Below, in pieces: positions 48,250-58,677 of a stretch of DNA of 64,000 nucleotides (position 1 is its first letter; every line of letters begins with the position of its first letter). The notes below the pieces were generated by a model that worked only from the letters and a program-made list of their open reading frames with translations, was not told the origin of the DNA and ran no database searches. The position numbers and the translations under genes were made by a program. Origin of the DNA: Serratia symbiotica. Its GTDB lineage: Bacteria > Pseudomonadota > Gammaproteobacteria > Enterobacterales > Enterobacteriaceae. The stretch is from the NCBI GenBank assembly GCA_900155695.1, contig FUHL01000001.1:372001-436000 (forward strand), written 5' to 3'.

Positions 48250-49499
48250 TTTAATAGCTTTGCTGAGTTTATCTGTTATTACTATAGTTATTTTACTAGA
48301 TTACTCAGATTTCTATTAAATTAAAGTAACGCAAGGAAAAAAAGATGAGCATAAATACATGTATCTATACGTTTTACATTATTCTAGCATAAATATTTAA
48401 TATGCATATTCACTCTTTGGATAGTGAAAGGAAGCTGAAACAGCCTTTCATTTTAGAGCAATAGTGCATGATTTTTTAAATGTTATACATGGATTCCTAC
48501 TAAAGAGCATATTTTGTGCGGTTAATAACCTATGCACTGTTCTTTCTTACTTAATGTAATTAATTATAATACAGATATAAAAGATTTAATAAACTGTTCA
48601 TAGTATCTAATACAAAAATATTGAATATAGGTAGAAACATGGAAATGTCTTTTTAAATTATTATTAAATATTTATATATGGTCATATATTAAATGTTTAA
48701 GTAATATCATATGAATATCATTAATATTACTATATATAAATAAATATATTAAATAATATTGGCCAAATACGGCACATGCAATTTGTTAGGATTCTATTGT
48801 TATTTTATATGAATAAAAAAGTATTATTTATTTCCATAATCTATGTCGCCAATATTCATACAAGTTTAGAAATATTATAATGTATATTCCATATAGTGGA
48901 TAATAAAATAAAAAATGCTCTTAATCTATAGCCATAATAGAAAAATAATATTTATTATACTATTTATTTTAGTATCCGAATATAACTCTAAGGAAACTAA
49001 AATTACTTAATATTTATATCAATTATCGATAAGTATAATATCATCTATCTTCATAGAAAATTCACAACAGTTTTACCTTATGGATGATACAGTAAAGCAC
49101 TACAACTAGCGTAGATAATAGCAACTTGCTCTCTGAGCTACATGTGCAAAATGCATATAATATTTTGTTGTAATTGCATACATTTGTTGCTACACGTGTA
49201 TTATAAACCGTACCAGGGACTGAATAAGTTAGCAATTTTATTGCTAAAATGCAATATGTTAGTCTATGTACTCACTACATTGACATACATATCCCTAAAA
49301 CAAGTGCTGCACCTTAATCTTATATTGTACTACGCAATTAGAATCAAGTATTACACGCTTGCTATAATAGAACATCTCTTAAAACAGAAATGCAGTAAAA
49401 TGATATATCTTAGTTATTAGTAATCATCAAAAGATAATATAGGTAAGTTTGATACATTCTAACTAGCAATAGGTATTGAGTGAAGAATAAGTGATAAAA
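48250..49499. other. Spacer between clpB and rluD (lost clpB N-domain and yfiH)
   Basis: About 1.25 kb. In E. coli this interval holds the first 148 codons of clpB and yfiH. I see no clear remnant; a patch on the minus strand near 49200-49280 weakly recalls YfiH (SPWYGL) but is not convincing. A plus-strand hairpin at 48425-48450 (TGAAAGG/CCTTTCA) followed by TTTT could be a terminator. A 92-codon plus ORF (49142-49420) looks like chance. Confidence 0.45.
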
Positions 49500-50498
49500 T
49501 TATTCATCTATTTTATTGTTAAATCCTTCAGTATCATCCTTTAGAAAAATAATTAAATCTATCATATACTGCGGTAGTGGTGCATGGTACTGCATTTTGA
49601 TACCACTGATTGGATGATACAAGCAAAGCATACTAGCGTGTAATGCTTGACGTTGGAAACCACGCAATATACTGATCACATCTTCTGACATACCTTTTGG
49701 AAAACGTTGACGACTTCCGTATATGGGATCTCCAACTAATGGATGATTAATATGCGACATATGTACACGGATCTGGTGAGTACGGCCAGTTTCTAAACGT
49801 AGAAGAAGGTGAGTATGCGCACGAAAATGTTCTATAATACGATAGTGAGTTACTGCCGGTTTACCTATCGAGCTAACCGACATATGAGTCCGTTTAGTAG
49901 AATGGCGTGCAATCGATGCATTTACAGTACCTCCAGCAATCATAGTGCCTATTACTACTGCTTCATATTCGCGTATAATTTCATGCATCTTTAATGCTTT
50001 TATCAATTGAGTTTGTGCTGGTATAGTTTTTGCTACTACCATTAAGCCAGTAGTGTCTTTATCTAGACGATGTACGATACCCGCACGTGGTACATGAACA
50101 ATTTTAGGATGATAATGTAATAATGCATTAAGTACAGTACCATCTGGATTGCCAGCGCCAGGATGTACGACCACACCGCATGGCTTATTAATTATCAGAA
50201 TATCACTGTCTTCGTACATGATATCTAGCGCAATATTCTGTGGTTTAGAATATGTCACTTCTTCTATATACGCAGTAATATTGATTGTATCCCCATCTAA
50301 AACTTTCTTTTTTGGCTTACTTTCTATTTTACCATTAACGTGCACTCTCTTTTCTAAAATCCACTTTTTAATGTAAGATCTTGAATAATGAGTAAATAAT
50401 TTAGCTATAGCTTGATCTAAACGTATTCCACGTTGTAATTCAGATATAGTTGCAGTGAGTTGTATTTTCTTTCCATATTCTACTTCTTTTATGAACAT
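49500..50498 (-). CDS. rluD: 23S rRNA pseudouridine(1911/1915/1917) synthase
   Basis: RluD forms three pseudouridines in helix 69 of 23S rRNA at the subunit interface. The 332 residues (E. coli 326) include an N-terminal S4-like RNA-binding domain (RLDQAIAKLF to GDTINI) and the catalytic GIVHRLDKDTTG with Asp146, then RTHQIRVHMSH. The N terminus has a few extra residues (MFIKEVEYGKK) before the conserved IQLTAT; no other start is available. It is divergent from bamD, as in E. coli. Confidence 0.96.
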   Translation of the reverse strand: MFIKEVEYGKKIQLTATISELQRGIRLDQAIAKLFTHYSRSYIKKWILEKRVHVNGKIESKPKKKVLDGDTINITAYIEEVTYSKPQNIALDIMYEDSDILIINKPCGVVVHPGAGNPDGTVLNALLHYHPKIVHVPRAGIVHRLDKDTTGLMVVAKTIPAQTQLIKALKMHEIIREYEAVVIGTMIAGGTVNASIARHSTKRTHMSVSSIGKPAVTHYRIIEHFRAHTHLLLRLETGRTHQIRVHMSHINHPLVGDPIYGSRQRFPKGMSEDVISILRGFQRQALHASMLCLYHPISGIKMQYHAPLPQYMIDLIIFLKDDTEGFNNKIDE

Positions 50499-50609
50499 TG
50501 GATTGTTACGGCTATTCTTTTTAAGATCATACTCGATTATATATCGTATTTTTTTAGAAGTTTAAAGTATAGTCTCTATAAATCAACTCTTCAGGGCATT
50601 AAACACATT

Positions 50610-51341
50610 ATGAGACGAATAAAATATCTAGTAACGCTTATTATAGTAAATTTAGTTCTATTAGGTTGCTCAACATTAAAGAATAGATTACCTGATAATT
50701 CACCTGCTACACTCTATGCTTCTGCGCATCACAAAATACAGCGTGGTAATTTTAAAGGCGCTATTTCTCAATTAGAAATATTAGATAACCGTTATCCTTT
50801 TGAACCTTATTCCAAGCAAGTACAATTAGATCTTATTAATGCCTACTATAAATCTGGTAATTTACAGTCGGCCCTAATATATAGCGATCGCTTCATGCGT
50901 TTTAACCCAATACACCCAAATATTGATTATGTAATCTATATTCGGGCCTTATCTGAGATAGAATTAGATAAAAATATATTACACAGCTTTTTTAGTATTA
51001 ATCGTTCAGATCGTGATCCAGAACACGCATATGCTGCGTTTCGTAATTTTGTTCAATTAATACAGCGCTTTCCTAATAGTCAGTATGTAAATGATGCTAA
51101 AAAGTATTTAACCTATATAAAAGATCGTCTCGCTAAGTATGAACTGTCAGTCATAGACTTTTACGCTAAACGCGGTGCTTATATCGCAGTTATTAATCGT
51201 ACTGAACAGATGTTACGTGAATATTCAGATACCAAGGCAATAATGAAGGCCTTACCATTAATGCAGAATGCTTATAAACAGTTGCAATTAAACAGTGAAG
51301 CTGAAAAAGTAGCTAAAATCATTTATGACCACCAACAATAA
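50610..51341 (+). CDS. bamD: Outer-membrane assembly lipoprotein BamD
   Basis: BamD is the essential lipoprotein partner of BamA in inserting beta-barrel proteins into the outer membrane. Starting at MRRIKYLV (ATG 50610) gives 243 residues (E. coli 245). It has a signal peptide with lipobox LLGC (lipidated Cys20) followed by five TPR-like repeats, including DNRYPFEPYSKQVQLDLI and FPNSQYVNDAKKYL. The frame runs back to 50460 but those codons are not signal-like and overlap rluD. Its presence implies that an outer membrane with porin-like proteins remains. Confidence 0.96.
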   Translation: MRRIKYLVTLIIVNLVLLGCSTLKNRLPDNSPATLYASAHHKIQRGNFKGAISQLEILDNRYPFEPYSKQVQLDLINAYYKSGNLQSALIYSDRFMRFNPIHPNIDYVIYIRALSEIELDKNILHSFFSINRSDRDPEHAYAAFRNFVQLIQRFPNSQYVNDAKKYLTYIKDRLAKYELSVIDFYAKRGAYIAVINRTEQMLREYSDTKAIMKALPLMQNAYKQLQLNSEAEKVAKIIYDHQQ

Positions 51342-51534
51342 ATAATATAAAGTTATTTATAGAAGTTTACAGATCTTATCAATCGTCAATATAATTTACG
51401 CTGTAATTAAGTTATAAGAAATGCGTTGCAGTGTTGATTGTATAGCGATTATATTATTATTTATCAGTTATCTATAAGCATTTGCTAAGTGAATAGAATA
51501 AAAGTACTTGCTTTATTCCTAAAATGAGTAGGCA

Positions 51535-51592
51535 TTCTTTCTCATCATCTTATCATGAATGTCAATCATCATGACAAGATGATGAGAAAGAA
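51535..51592. repeat. Long perfect inverted repeat (17 bp plus 6 bp stem)
   Basis: TTCTTTCTCATCATCTT at 51535-51551 is the exact reverse complement of 51576-51592. After one mismatch (A/C) a further 6-bp TCATGA/TCATGA pairing continues inward, closing on a 10-base loop. No T-run follows on either strand, so it is not a standard terminator. It lies about 190 bases after bamD. It could be a processing or stability element, or part of a structured RNA. Confidence 0.85.
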
Positions 51593-51880
51593 GAAAATGA
51601 TAAGTAACATTATGTATAAATTATGTATATAATAACTGTTAATTTTTATATAAAATTTACATATATTAGGGAGATTTCTAAAATAGATAATAAACAATAA
51701 GATATAAAAGTCAATACCAATTCTAATTGAAGATTGCTAAATCTTACAGTTAATGACATAAATAATTTTTATATGTAAAAATAGTGATCAGTTAAAAAGA
51801 ATCGACTTATATTTAATTGCAATGAGATTATTACTAATATTAAAATAAATATCCAGCAATTAGTTATTGCATGTTGCAAT

Positions 51881-51920
51881 AGTCTCTGACTGCTTATTCA
51901 GTCATTTAGACTGTATTTTT
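51881..51920 (+). terminator. Candidate terminator hairpin in the bamD-rpiA spacer
   Basis: Nested AGTCT/AGACT and GACTG/CAGTC arms form a two-part stem with a CTTATT loop, and GTATTTTT follows on the plus strand. It could end transcription from bamD or from an unannotated RNA upstream. Confidence 0.45.
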
Positions 51921-51951
51921 ATTCATTTTATTTACTTTGTTATATAGTTTT

Positions 51952-52004
51952 CTCGAATACGTTCGAGATTTAATCTCCTTTGTATTATACAAGGAGATTA
52001 AATC
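51952..52004. repeat. Two abutting hairpins
   Basis: CTCGAA-TACG-TTCGAG (51952-51967) is a 6-bp hairpin with a 4-base loop. Directly after it, GATTTAATCTCCTT (51967-51980) pairs perfectly with 51991-52004 (14 bp), extended by three more pairs past a bulge. Neither is followed by a T-run. Confidence 0.8.
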
Positions 52005-52262
52005 AAACTTAAATCTTCAAGGAATAGTAGAATCAGACTATTTATGCTCTGACAGTTTCATCTTATTTAACAGCAAGAAAATCTTTACTCCCTATTTAGT
52101 TCAATAGCGATATAAAGCATCTAATTAACACATAGATGCTTACAAATGCTCTTTGAGATCTTAGTACATATATTTATAATTATTTTAATTACCGTGACTA
52201 GTAGTCCCAGCATTTGAAACTGCTGAGTATTGAATTATAAATTAAATCGCTTGAATGTAATT

Positions 52263-52295
52263 TATAATGCAACTATGCCATATAGTTGCATTATA
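52263..52295. repeat. 14-bp perfect hairpin upstream of rpiA
   Basis: TATAATGCAACTAT and ATAGTTGCATTATA pair perfectly around a 5-base loop, about 140 bases before the rpiA start. No clear T-run follows. It may mark the end of a small transcript or a site in the rpiA leader. Confidence 0.75.
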
Positions 52296-52432
52296 TAATG
52301 CTATAATATTGGCAAGAATTTATTGATAAATAGATACATTCTTATTCAAATATAAGGAAATTAATCTTCCTGAGTAAAATAATAGAATTTTATTCTTATA
52401 TATATTGTCATAGAAAAAAAGCGAGATACGTT

Positions 52433-53089
52433 ATGACACAGGATGAAATGAAAAAAGCCGTAGGTTGGGCAGCGCTAGAATACGTAATTCCGTATACTCT
52501 TATTGGCGTAGGTAGCGGTTCAACTGCTAACCACTTTATTGATGCGCTAGGTTTTATTAATCATAAACTTGAAGGTGTAGTTTCTAGTTCCTTAGCTTCT
52601 AGTGCTAAGCTGACAAAACTTGGTATCCCTATTGTTGACAGCAACGACGTAGATTCATTAGATATCTATGTTGATGGAGCAGATGAAATTAATAAGTATA
52701 TGCAGATTATTAAAGGTGGAGGTGCTGCGCTAACTCGAGAAAAGGTCATTGCTGCTATTGCACGTACATTTATCTGTATTGTCGATTCTAGCAAACAGGT
52801 TGATGTGTTGGGTAAATTTCCATTGCCAGTAGAAGTGCTCCCGATGGCACGATCCTATGTAGCACGCGAATTAATAAAGTTAGGTGGTCTTCCAGAGTAT
52901 CGTAAACATGTAGTAACCGATAATGGAAATGTGATTCTAGATGTACATAATTTAATTATTACCGATGCCGTGACATTAGAGAATCAAGTTAATGGTATCG
53001 CTGGTGTAATTAGCGTTGGTTTATTCGCTAAGCGTTGCGCTGATATAGCTTTGATTGGTACTCAGTATGGCGTTGAGGTCATGGTGTAA
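52433..53089 (+). CDS. rpiA: Ribose-5-phosphate isomerase A
   Basis: RpiA interconverts ribose-5-phosphate and ribulose-5-phosphate in the pentose phosphate pathway. It is 218 residues (E. coli 219). The substrate loop [11 protein letters not shown], Asp81 and Asp84 (VDGADE), Lys94 ([11 protein letters not shown]) and Glu103 are intact. It lies upstream of pepP-ubiH-ubiI, matching the inverted E. coli neighbourhood with serA, fau, ssrS, zapA and ygfB lost between them. Confidence 0.97.
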   Translation: MTQDEMKKAVGWAALEYVIPYTLIGVGSGSTANHFIDALGFINHKLEGVVSSSLASSAKLTKLGIPIVDSNDVDSLDIYVDGADEINKYMQIIKGGGAALTREKVIAAIARTFICIVDSSKQVDVLGKFPLPVEVLPMARSYVARELIKLGGLPEYRKHVVTDNGNVILDVHNLIITDAVTLENQVNGIAGVISVGLFAKRCADIALIGTQYGVEVMV

Positions 53090-56000
53090 ATGGCTATGTT
53101 TGTTATTATTATATGACTTCATATAATCCATTAGCCGTATTTAATCAAAACATAAAGCTATTTTTCTTAAAAAGACATATATGAAAATATACTTTTATAT
53201 TTTTGTGTAATAATCTTAAATATATGGCTTATAGAATTCTATATAAGCTTTAGTAATTATTCTAAACAGAATTTAGCTCGTCAGCTACAAAAATGCAATT
53301 ATATCCTATATTAAATTAAGCTTTACAGTATATATACATAGAATATGAAGTAGTTAGGCATGATTCAGTGATATATCCCTATTGGTATATAATGATAGTC
53401 GATATTCTTCTCATAGAATTCGTCTCTAATTATATAGATAAATAATTTATGAAATACAGTTTCATATATTAGCCTGACTCTTTTTTTTAATATATTAAAT
53501 TCATAATAAATACATCAGAATATTATTCGACATATTCTTGGCCACAAAAGTTCTATGAAGAATCATTCATTCCGTATATTAATTCAACTACTTATTAAAT
53601 ACTAATATTAATTATAATGTGGCGAGTTGATGAATATAACACTACTTTAATAGTTCTAACTTTTTTTCTGATAGATCGCTTAAAATACTATTATTATAAG
53701 ACAACTCATATACTATCAATATATTTATTATACACTTCTAATATATAAAAAAATATTCTATATACATTTATTATTAATTTAATTAAAGATTAGCAATCTA
53801 AAAAATAGAGCTCGTAACTAAACATTTCATCTATCGTTTATGCCTGAAAATAAATAAATTTTACTAATATATTAGCCAGCACATATTCGTATTGCTTATA
53901 AAAAAGATAATCTGGATAAGCATATTTTATCTGTTATTTATAATAATAAATTAAATATAATAATTGTAATATAAAATTTCACTATTCAGTTAATCTTTAT
54001 AGTTATGGAGAAAATGATTACTATATATGCCATAAGAGTTACTGTATTATAAGGGATTAAAGGAGCTTCTCAAAAAACAATGCCGATCATTAACTTTTAG
54101 AATATATCATTAAATATGACCTATGGCATTAGCATGCCTATGGCACTGACCATATCGGAATCATATAGCCTATCATCTAACGATATAGATAAATCTATTG
54201 AAGAAAGAACGTATTTAGATATACTTCAAGTATAAAAGATAGATATTTATAATAAAATATAGAACTAGGATATCAATATACCTGATAGCTAAAGGTATTT
54301 TTTTTATCAGACTAGCGCTTAAAATGCACGAGTCCTTCATAACAGCGATACATTCCAATAAAATAGAAGGATATTACTGTAAATATATTCTTAATAAGAC
54401 TTTAAATCATTATTTATATGTTGCATAATTTGGATGTAAAATATATTATACATAGCTTATGGAAATATTTATTTAGGATCTTATTAAAGATTCTAATAAC
54501 TAAAAAGCATTATGCTATAGTGAGCATTACTTTAAGCTACAGTCTTAATTGCCTTAATTGAGGCTATATTGCATAGAAAAATAATTTATTTCATAATTAG
54601 CAATATATATTCTATTTCTCTTGATCTCTTTTATAGCTATCATTCACTATTCAAATATAAATCCATGATTTATTATTGATCACGATATTTTGATTTAACA
54701 ATTTAAAATAATTCTTTAATAGCATATAACAATATATTAAAACTAATTTTCCTATTTGAGTTACTTCACCCTGCCTGCCATGTAAGTCAAAAATCAAAAT
54801 ATTATTATTGTGTAGATGTAAGCTTTGTATAATTTTTTGTAATATGTAATTTTGCGTTACGAGTGACTATTCAAGAAAAGATTATAATTTATTCCGTAAT
54901 TATCGAAAGTTATTAGTAATGAAAGTAATTTTTTTTGATTTTAGTATCGAAATGATAAAAATTTAATTTTAATATTACAAATATCTATTTATAATTAGAT
55001 GTTTAGAATATATAATTAGATATTATGCTAATAATGACTTTAGATCTAAAATGCATTAGTTTAACTTTTTTATGATGATACTAGAAAATTTTTTATCGAT
55101 TATTTCTATAATAGATAATCTATATCTATTATAATCTTTATGAACGACATATATAAAATACATATATAGGAGGTTGCTTAGTATACTTTAAAGTTATTAA
55201 AACATTCAATAAAAACTGCATGATGGAAGATCAAAAAATATCTTATGTATCAATTCGGGCATTTATTTTGTTTGTAATTGCCTGTTTATCTTATATCATA
55301 TCATTGGTTTGATTTATTTAAATTTATAATAATGATACTTTTAATCTAATTATTTTTGTAATGCAGGATATTAATCGGATACTAATTCACTCTGCTTATA
55401 CATAAATTAAATACATTGTACAATAGATAAATCATTCTCTTCAGAAAATAAAATATAATTAGCACATCTTATTACTTTGCTATTTTATTTGTATCTATCA
55501 ATCATTAGTATATTTTTATGTATCTAAATCTTTTAACTATAATTATTATTATGAAATATAAATTAATCTATTTAAAATGTTACAGAGATTAATTATTACA
55601 TTTGATTGTTAATTTTAAAGTTATTAATATCTTTCACATACGATATCTTAATATAATTTCCGCTGACTTGTAGAACATGCGTATCCAGAATAATAGATAT
55701 TAACGATAACTAACACTTAATAGTTTTTATCTGGATAGATGAGTGAGAATTAAGAACTGCTAAATAGCTTGAAATCTATTCATGGCACAATATGCTGTAA
55801 TTTAGTCATCTGTTCTCTAGTCCAAACCGTGTGGGAAATAAGGGAGTGGAAGTAATGTAAAAAAATAATTAAGAACTGCGTCTATTTATATATCAAACAT
55901 ATAATGTTGTAGCATATCAACATTAAAGTACAATATACTAAAACAAAAATGTTAATAAAAAATAGGGGCTATAATAGATATATAGAATATATATCTATGT

Positions 56001-56104
56001 TATTCTATAACATGTTATATTCAATATAAAATTATCAAGCGCACTAGACATTATTAAACTGATATTACATTCAATATACATTCTCGTTTATCAAGTTATA
56101 ACCC
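53090..56104. other. Longest gene-free spacer (rpiA to pepP)
   Basis: About 3 kb. In E. coli this interval carries serA, fau, the 6S RNA gene ssrS, zapA and ygfB. I looked for 6S RNA and for these proteins and recognised none. One small ORF at 55220-55312 is listed separately. A 9-base direct repeat (CCTATGGCA) occurs near 54120-54145. GGAGGT at 55168 is not followed by a usable start. Confidence 0.55.
55220..55312 (+). CDS. Unrecognised 30-residue single-pass membrane ORF
   Basis: Two consecutive ATG codons (55220, 55223) open a frame encoding MMEDQKISYVSIRAFILFVI followed by ACLSYIISLV and TGA. The product has a short polar N terminus and one strong hydrophobic helix, the layout of real small membrane proteins, and its codons are less AT-rich than the flanks. 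No clear Shine-Dalgarno lies within 15 bases. It is not similar to anything I recognise. It may be a small protein, a fragment of a lost membrane gene, or chance. Confidence 0.3.
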   Translation: MMEDQKISYVSIRAFILFVIACLSYIISLV

Positions 56105-57445
56105 ATGATAAGATTAATTTCAGATAAAGTAATGCCGCAGAAAGAATTTAGTCACCGCCGTCGTACATTATTAGCAAAAATGGCTCCGTCAAGTGCAGCG
56201 ATTATTTTCTCTGCGCCAGAAGTGATTCGCAATGCAAATACTAAGTATCCCTATCGACAGAATAGTAACTTTTTGTATCTCACTGGGTTTAACGAACCAG
56301 AATCCGCGCTCGTTTTAATTAAAAACAACGAGAAACATAACTATAGTGTTCTATTTAATAGAGTACGGAATCTAATATCAGAAATATGGTTTGGCCGTAG
56401 TGTAGGACAGGATGCCGCTACAGATTTATTGGGAATAGATCGTGCACTGCCATTCAATGATATCAATAAACAGCTATACTTACTTTTTAATGGTTTAGTC
56501 ACGATCTATCATGCCAAAGGAGAATATGATTATGCTGATCTAATTGTAGATAACGCTTTGCATAAATTAAAAAAGAGCAATGCAAAAAAAATTCAAGTGC
56601 CAATCATCCAATCTGATTGGCGCCCATGGTTGCATGATATGCGTCTATTTAAATCATCGGAGGAACTCCTTATAATACAAAGAGCTGCGGAAATAAGTAC
56701 ATTAGCTCATACTCGTGCAATGAAAAAATGTCGTCCTGGTATGTTTGAATATCAATTAGCGGCTGAAATACAATATGAATTTACTCGTCTTGGTGCTGAG
56801 TCTTCATCTTATAACACTATTGTTGGTAGTGGGAAAAATGGCTGTATATTGCATTATAATGACAATAAATGTGTGATGCGTGATGGAGATTTAGTATTAA
56901 TCGATGCTGGCTGTGAATATAAAGGGTATGCCAGTGATATTACTCGTACTTTTCCAGTCAATGGTATCTTTAATAAGGCACAGAGCGAGGTCTATAATAT
57001 CGTAAAAACTGTTCAGTTGCATGCCTTGAAATTATTTAAGCCTGGAACAAATATCGGAAAAGTAAATGAAGAAGTGATACATATCATGATTACCAGGCTT
57101 GTAGAATTAGGGATAATGAGAGGGAATGTAGAACAATTGTTTGACGAACAAGCATACCGTAAGTTTTACATGCATAGCTTAAGTCACTGGATAGGCCTTG
57201 ATGTACATGATGTCGGCTTTTATGGAGACATGAATTACAACAGGATGTTAGAGCCAGGTATGGTGCTAACTGTTGAGCCAGGCCTCTATATTGCAGAAGA
57301 TGCGGATGTGCCACAAGAATACCATGGCATCGGCATCCGTATTGAAGACAATATTGTAATCACTTCTAATGGAAATAAAAATCTGACTGATGGTGTACCG
57401 AAAGATGCCGGGATCATTGAAGATTTGATGGTTATGACAAGGTAG
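56105..57445 (+). CDS. pepP: Xaa-Pro aminopeptidase P
   Basis: PepP removes N-terminal residues preceding proline and uses two Mn ions. It is 446 residues (E. coli 441). The pita-bread domain has metal ligands in LIDAGCEYKGYASDITRTF (two Asp), HSLSHWIGLDVHDVG (His), LTVEPGLYI (Glu) and GIRIEDN (Glu). The start at 56105 gives nine extra residues; ATG at 56132 (MPQKEFSHRRR) is an alternative closer to E. coli length. It is followed 6 bases later by ubiH, as in E. coli. Confidence 0.95.
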   Translation: MIRLISDKVMPQKEFSHRRRTLLAKMAPSSAAIIFSAPEVIRNANTKYPYRQNSNFLYLTGFNEPESALVLIKNNEKHNYSVLFNRVRNLISEIWFGRSVGQDAATDLLGIDRALPFNDINKQLYLLFNGLVTIYHAKGEYDYADLIVDNALHKLKKSNAKKIQVPIIQSDWRPWLHDMRLFKSSEELLIIQRAAEISTLAHTRAMKKCRPGMFEYQLAAEIQYEFTRLGAESSSYNTIVGSGKNGCILHYNDNKCVMRDGDLVLIDAGCEYKGYASDITRTFPVNGIFNKAQSEVYNIVKTVQLHALKLFKPGTNIGKVNEEVIHIMITRLVELGIMRGNVEQLFDEQAYRKFYMHSLSHWIGLDVHDVGFYGDMNYNRMLEPGMVLTVEPGLYIAEDADVPQEYHGIGIRIEDNIVITSNGNKNLTDGVPKDAGIIEDLMVMTR

Positions 57446-57451
57446 AGTGAA

Positions 57452-58630
57452 ATGAGTGTCATTATTGTTGGTGGTGGTATGGCGGGGTCGACTTTAGCAC
57501 TAGCTATTTCTTCACTCACTCAAGGTAGTATGCCAGTCGATCTCATTGAACTCAACTATCCAGATGAGTGTAGTCATCCAGGATTTGATGCTCGTGTGAT
57601 AGCACTTGCACCTGGTACTTGTCATCATTTAATGCGAATTGGTATCTGGCCAACACTTCGAGGCTGCACAACAGCTATTACTAAGGTACACATTAGTGAT
57701 CGTAACCACGTTGGCTTTATGAATCTTAAGGCACAGGATTATAAGGTTGCTGCACTTGGACAGGTCATTGCATTACACGATGCTGGTAAGCTGCTTCTGA
57801 ACTTATTAAAGAAAGCGCCTGGTATAACACTTCACTGCCCAGCGAGAGTGATTGAGGTGATCCGCAGTACTGAGCAAGTAAAAGTGCTATTCAATGATAG
57901 AAAAAGTATTAGCGGAAAACTTTTAGTGGCAGCTGATGGTTCGAATTCAAGGATAGCACAAGCTTGTAATATGCACTGGAAAGAGAGTGATTACCTGCAA
58001 TATGCTACCATCGCAAATATCACAACTGAAAAAGATCCACAAGGATGTGCTTTTGAACGGTTTACTTGCTATGGACCAATAGCAATGCTACCAATATCGC
58101 AAGGACGTAGTGCTCTTGTTTGGTGTCATAATTTAGAACAGTACCAACAAGTCTCTATCTGGAATGACAACTCTTTTATCAACAAGTTACAAAATGTTTT
58201 TGGCTGGCGTTTAGGTCGTATCTTAAAGGCTGGAAAACGTCATAGTTATCCACTAAAAAAGCGGATTTCTAATCAGCATGTTAGCCACCGATTAGCCTTA
58301 GTGGGTAATGCTGCACAAACGTTGCATCCCATTGCCGGCCAGGGGTTTAATCTTGGTCTTCGCGACGTAATATCGCTAGCAGAAACGATAGCAGAAGCGC
58401 GGGATAGAAACGAAGATCCTGGTGGTTATTCATGCTTGCATTATTATAAGCAACGTCGACAGCAAGATCAAAAAGATACAATTGCGATGATTGATAATTT
58501 AATGCGTTTATTCGCTAATCGCTATGGATTGCTGATTATTGGCCGTAACCTTGGATTTTTAGCAATGGCATGTTTTCCAACTATACGTGATTCTTTTATA
58601 AAACACCTGTTAGGTTGGGTAAAATATTAG
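57452..58630 (+). CDS. ubiH: 2-octaprenyl-6-methoxyphenol hydroxylase
   Basis: UbiH is a flavin monooxygenase of aerobic ubiquinone synthesis. It is 392 residues, the E. coli length. The N-terminal FAD motif VIIVGGGMAGSTLAL, the central LLVAADGSNSRIA and the C-terminal NAAQTLHPIAGQGFNLGLRD are intact. It is preceded by pepP with a 6-base gap and followed by ubiI, probably in one operon. Confidence 0.96.
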   Translation: MSVIIVGGGMAGSTLALAISSLTQGSMPVDLIELNYPDECSHPGFDARVIALAPGTCHHLMRIGIWPTLRGCTTAITKVHISDRNHVGFMNLKAQDYKVAALGQVIALHDAGKLLLNLLKKAPGITLHCPARVIEVIRSTEQVKVLFNDRKSISGKLLVAADGSNSRIAQACNMHWKESDYLQYATIANITTEKDPQGCAFERFTCYGPIAMLPISQGRSALVWCHNLEQYQQVSIWNDNSFINKLQNVFGWRLGRILKAGKRHSYPLKKRISNQHVSHRLALVGNAAQTLHPIAGQGFNLGLRDVISLAETIAEARDRNEDPGGYSCLHYYKQRRQQDQKDTIAMIDNLMRLFANRYGLLIIGRNLGFLAMACFPTIRDSFIKHLLGWVKY

Positions 58631-58677
58631 ATTAATATCATTGCTCTATGTTCTATTATTTTAAGGCAATCAGTAGC

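Larger units (their letters stand above)
51342..52432. other. Hairpin-rich spacer between bamD and rpiA
   Basis: About 1.1 kb without an ORF. E. coli has raiA and pheL-pheA after bamD; none is recognisable here. It carries at least five separate inverted repeats (51535-51592, 51881-51920, 51952-51967, 51967-52004, 52263-52295), an unusual density for this window. Confidence 0.6.

Noticed and set aside
49200-49280. Possible yfiH remnant on the minus strand (SPWYGL-like patch)
   Set aside because: Only a handful of residues resemble YfiH and the flanks do not align, so it cannot be separated from chance.
49142-49420. 92-codon plus-strand ORF between clpB and rluD
   Set aside because: Composition (rich in Leu, Ile, Tyr, Cys, Lys) fits AT-rich chance sequence, there is no Shine-Dalgarno and no similarity I recognise. 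It lies where yfiH was lost.
50460-50609. 50-codon N-terminal extension of BamD
   Set aside because: It overlaps rluD on the other strand, is not signal-peptide-like, and the proper lipoprotein signal with LLGC begins at 50610.
53090-56104. 6S RNA gene (ssrS) expected between zapA and fau
   Set aside because: No segment matched the conserved 6S stem sequences on either strand. A strongly diverged copy cannot be excluded without a covariance-model search.
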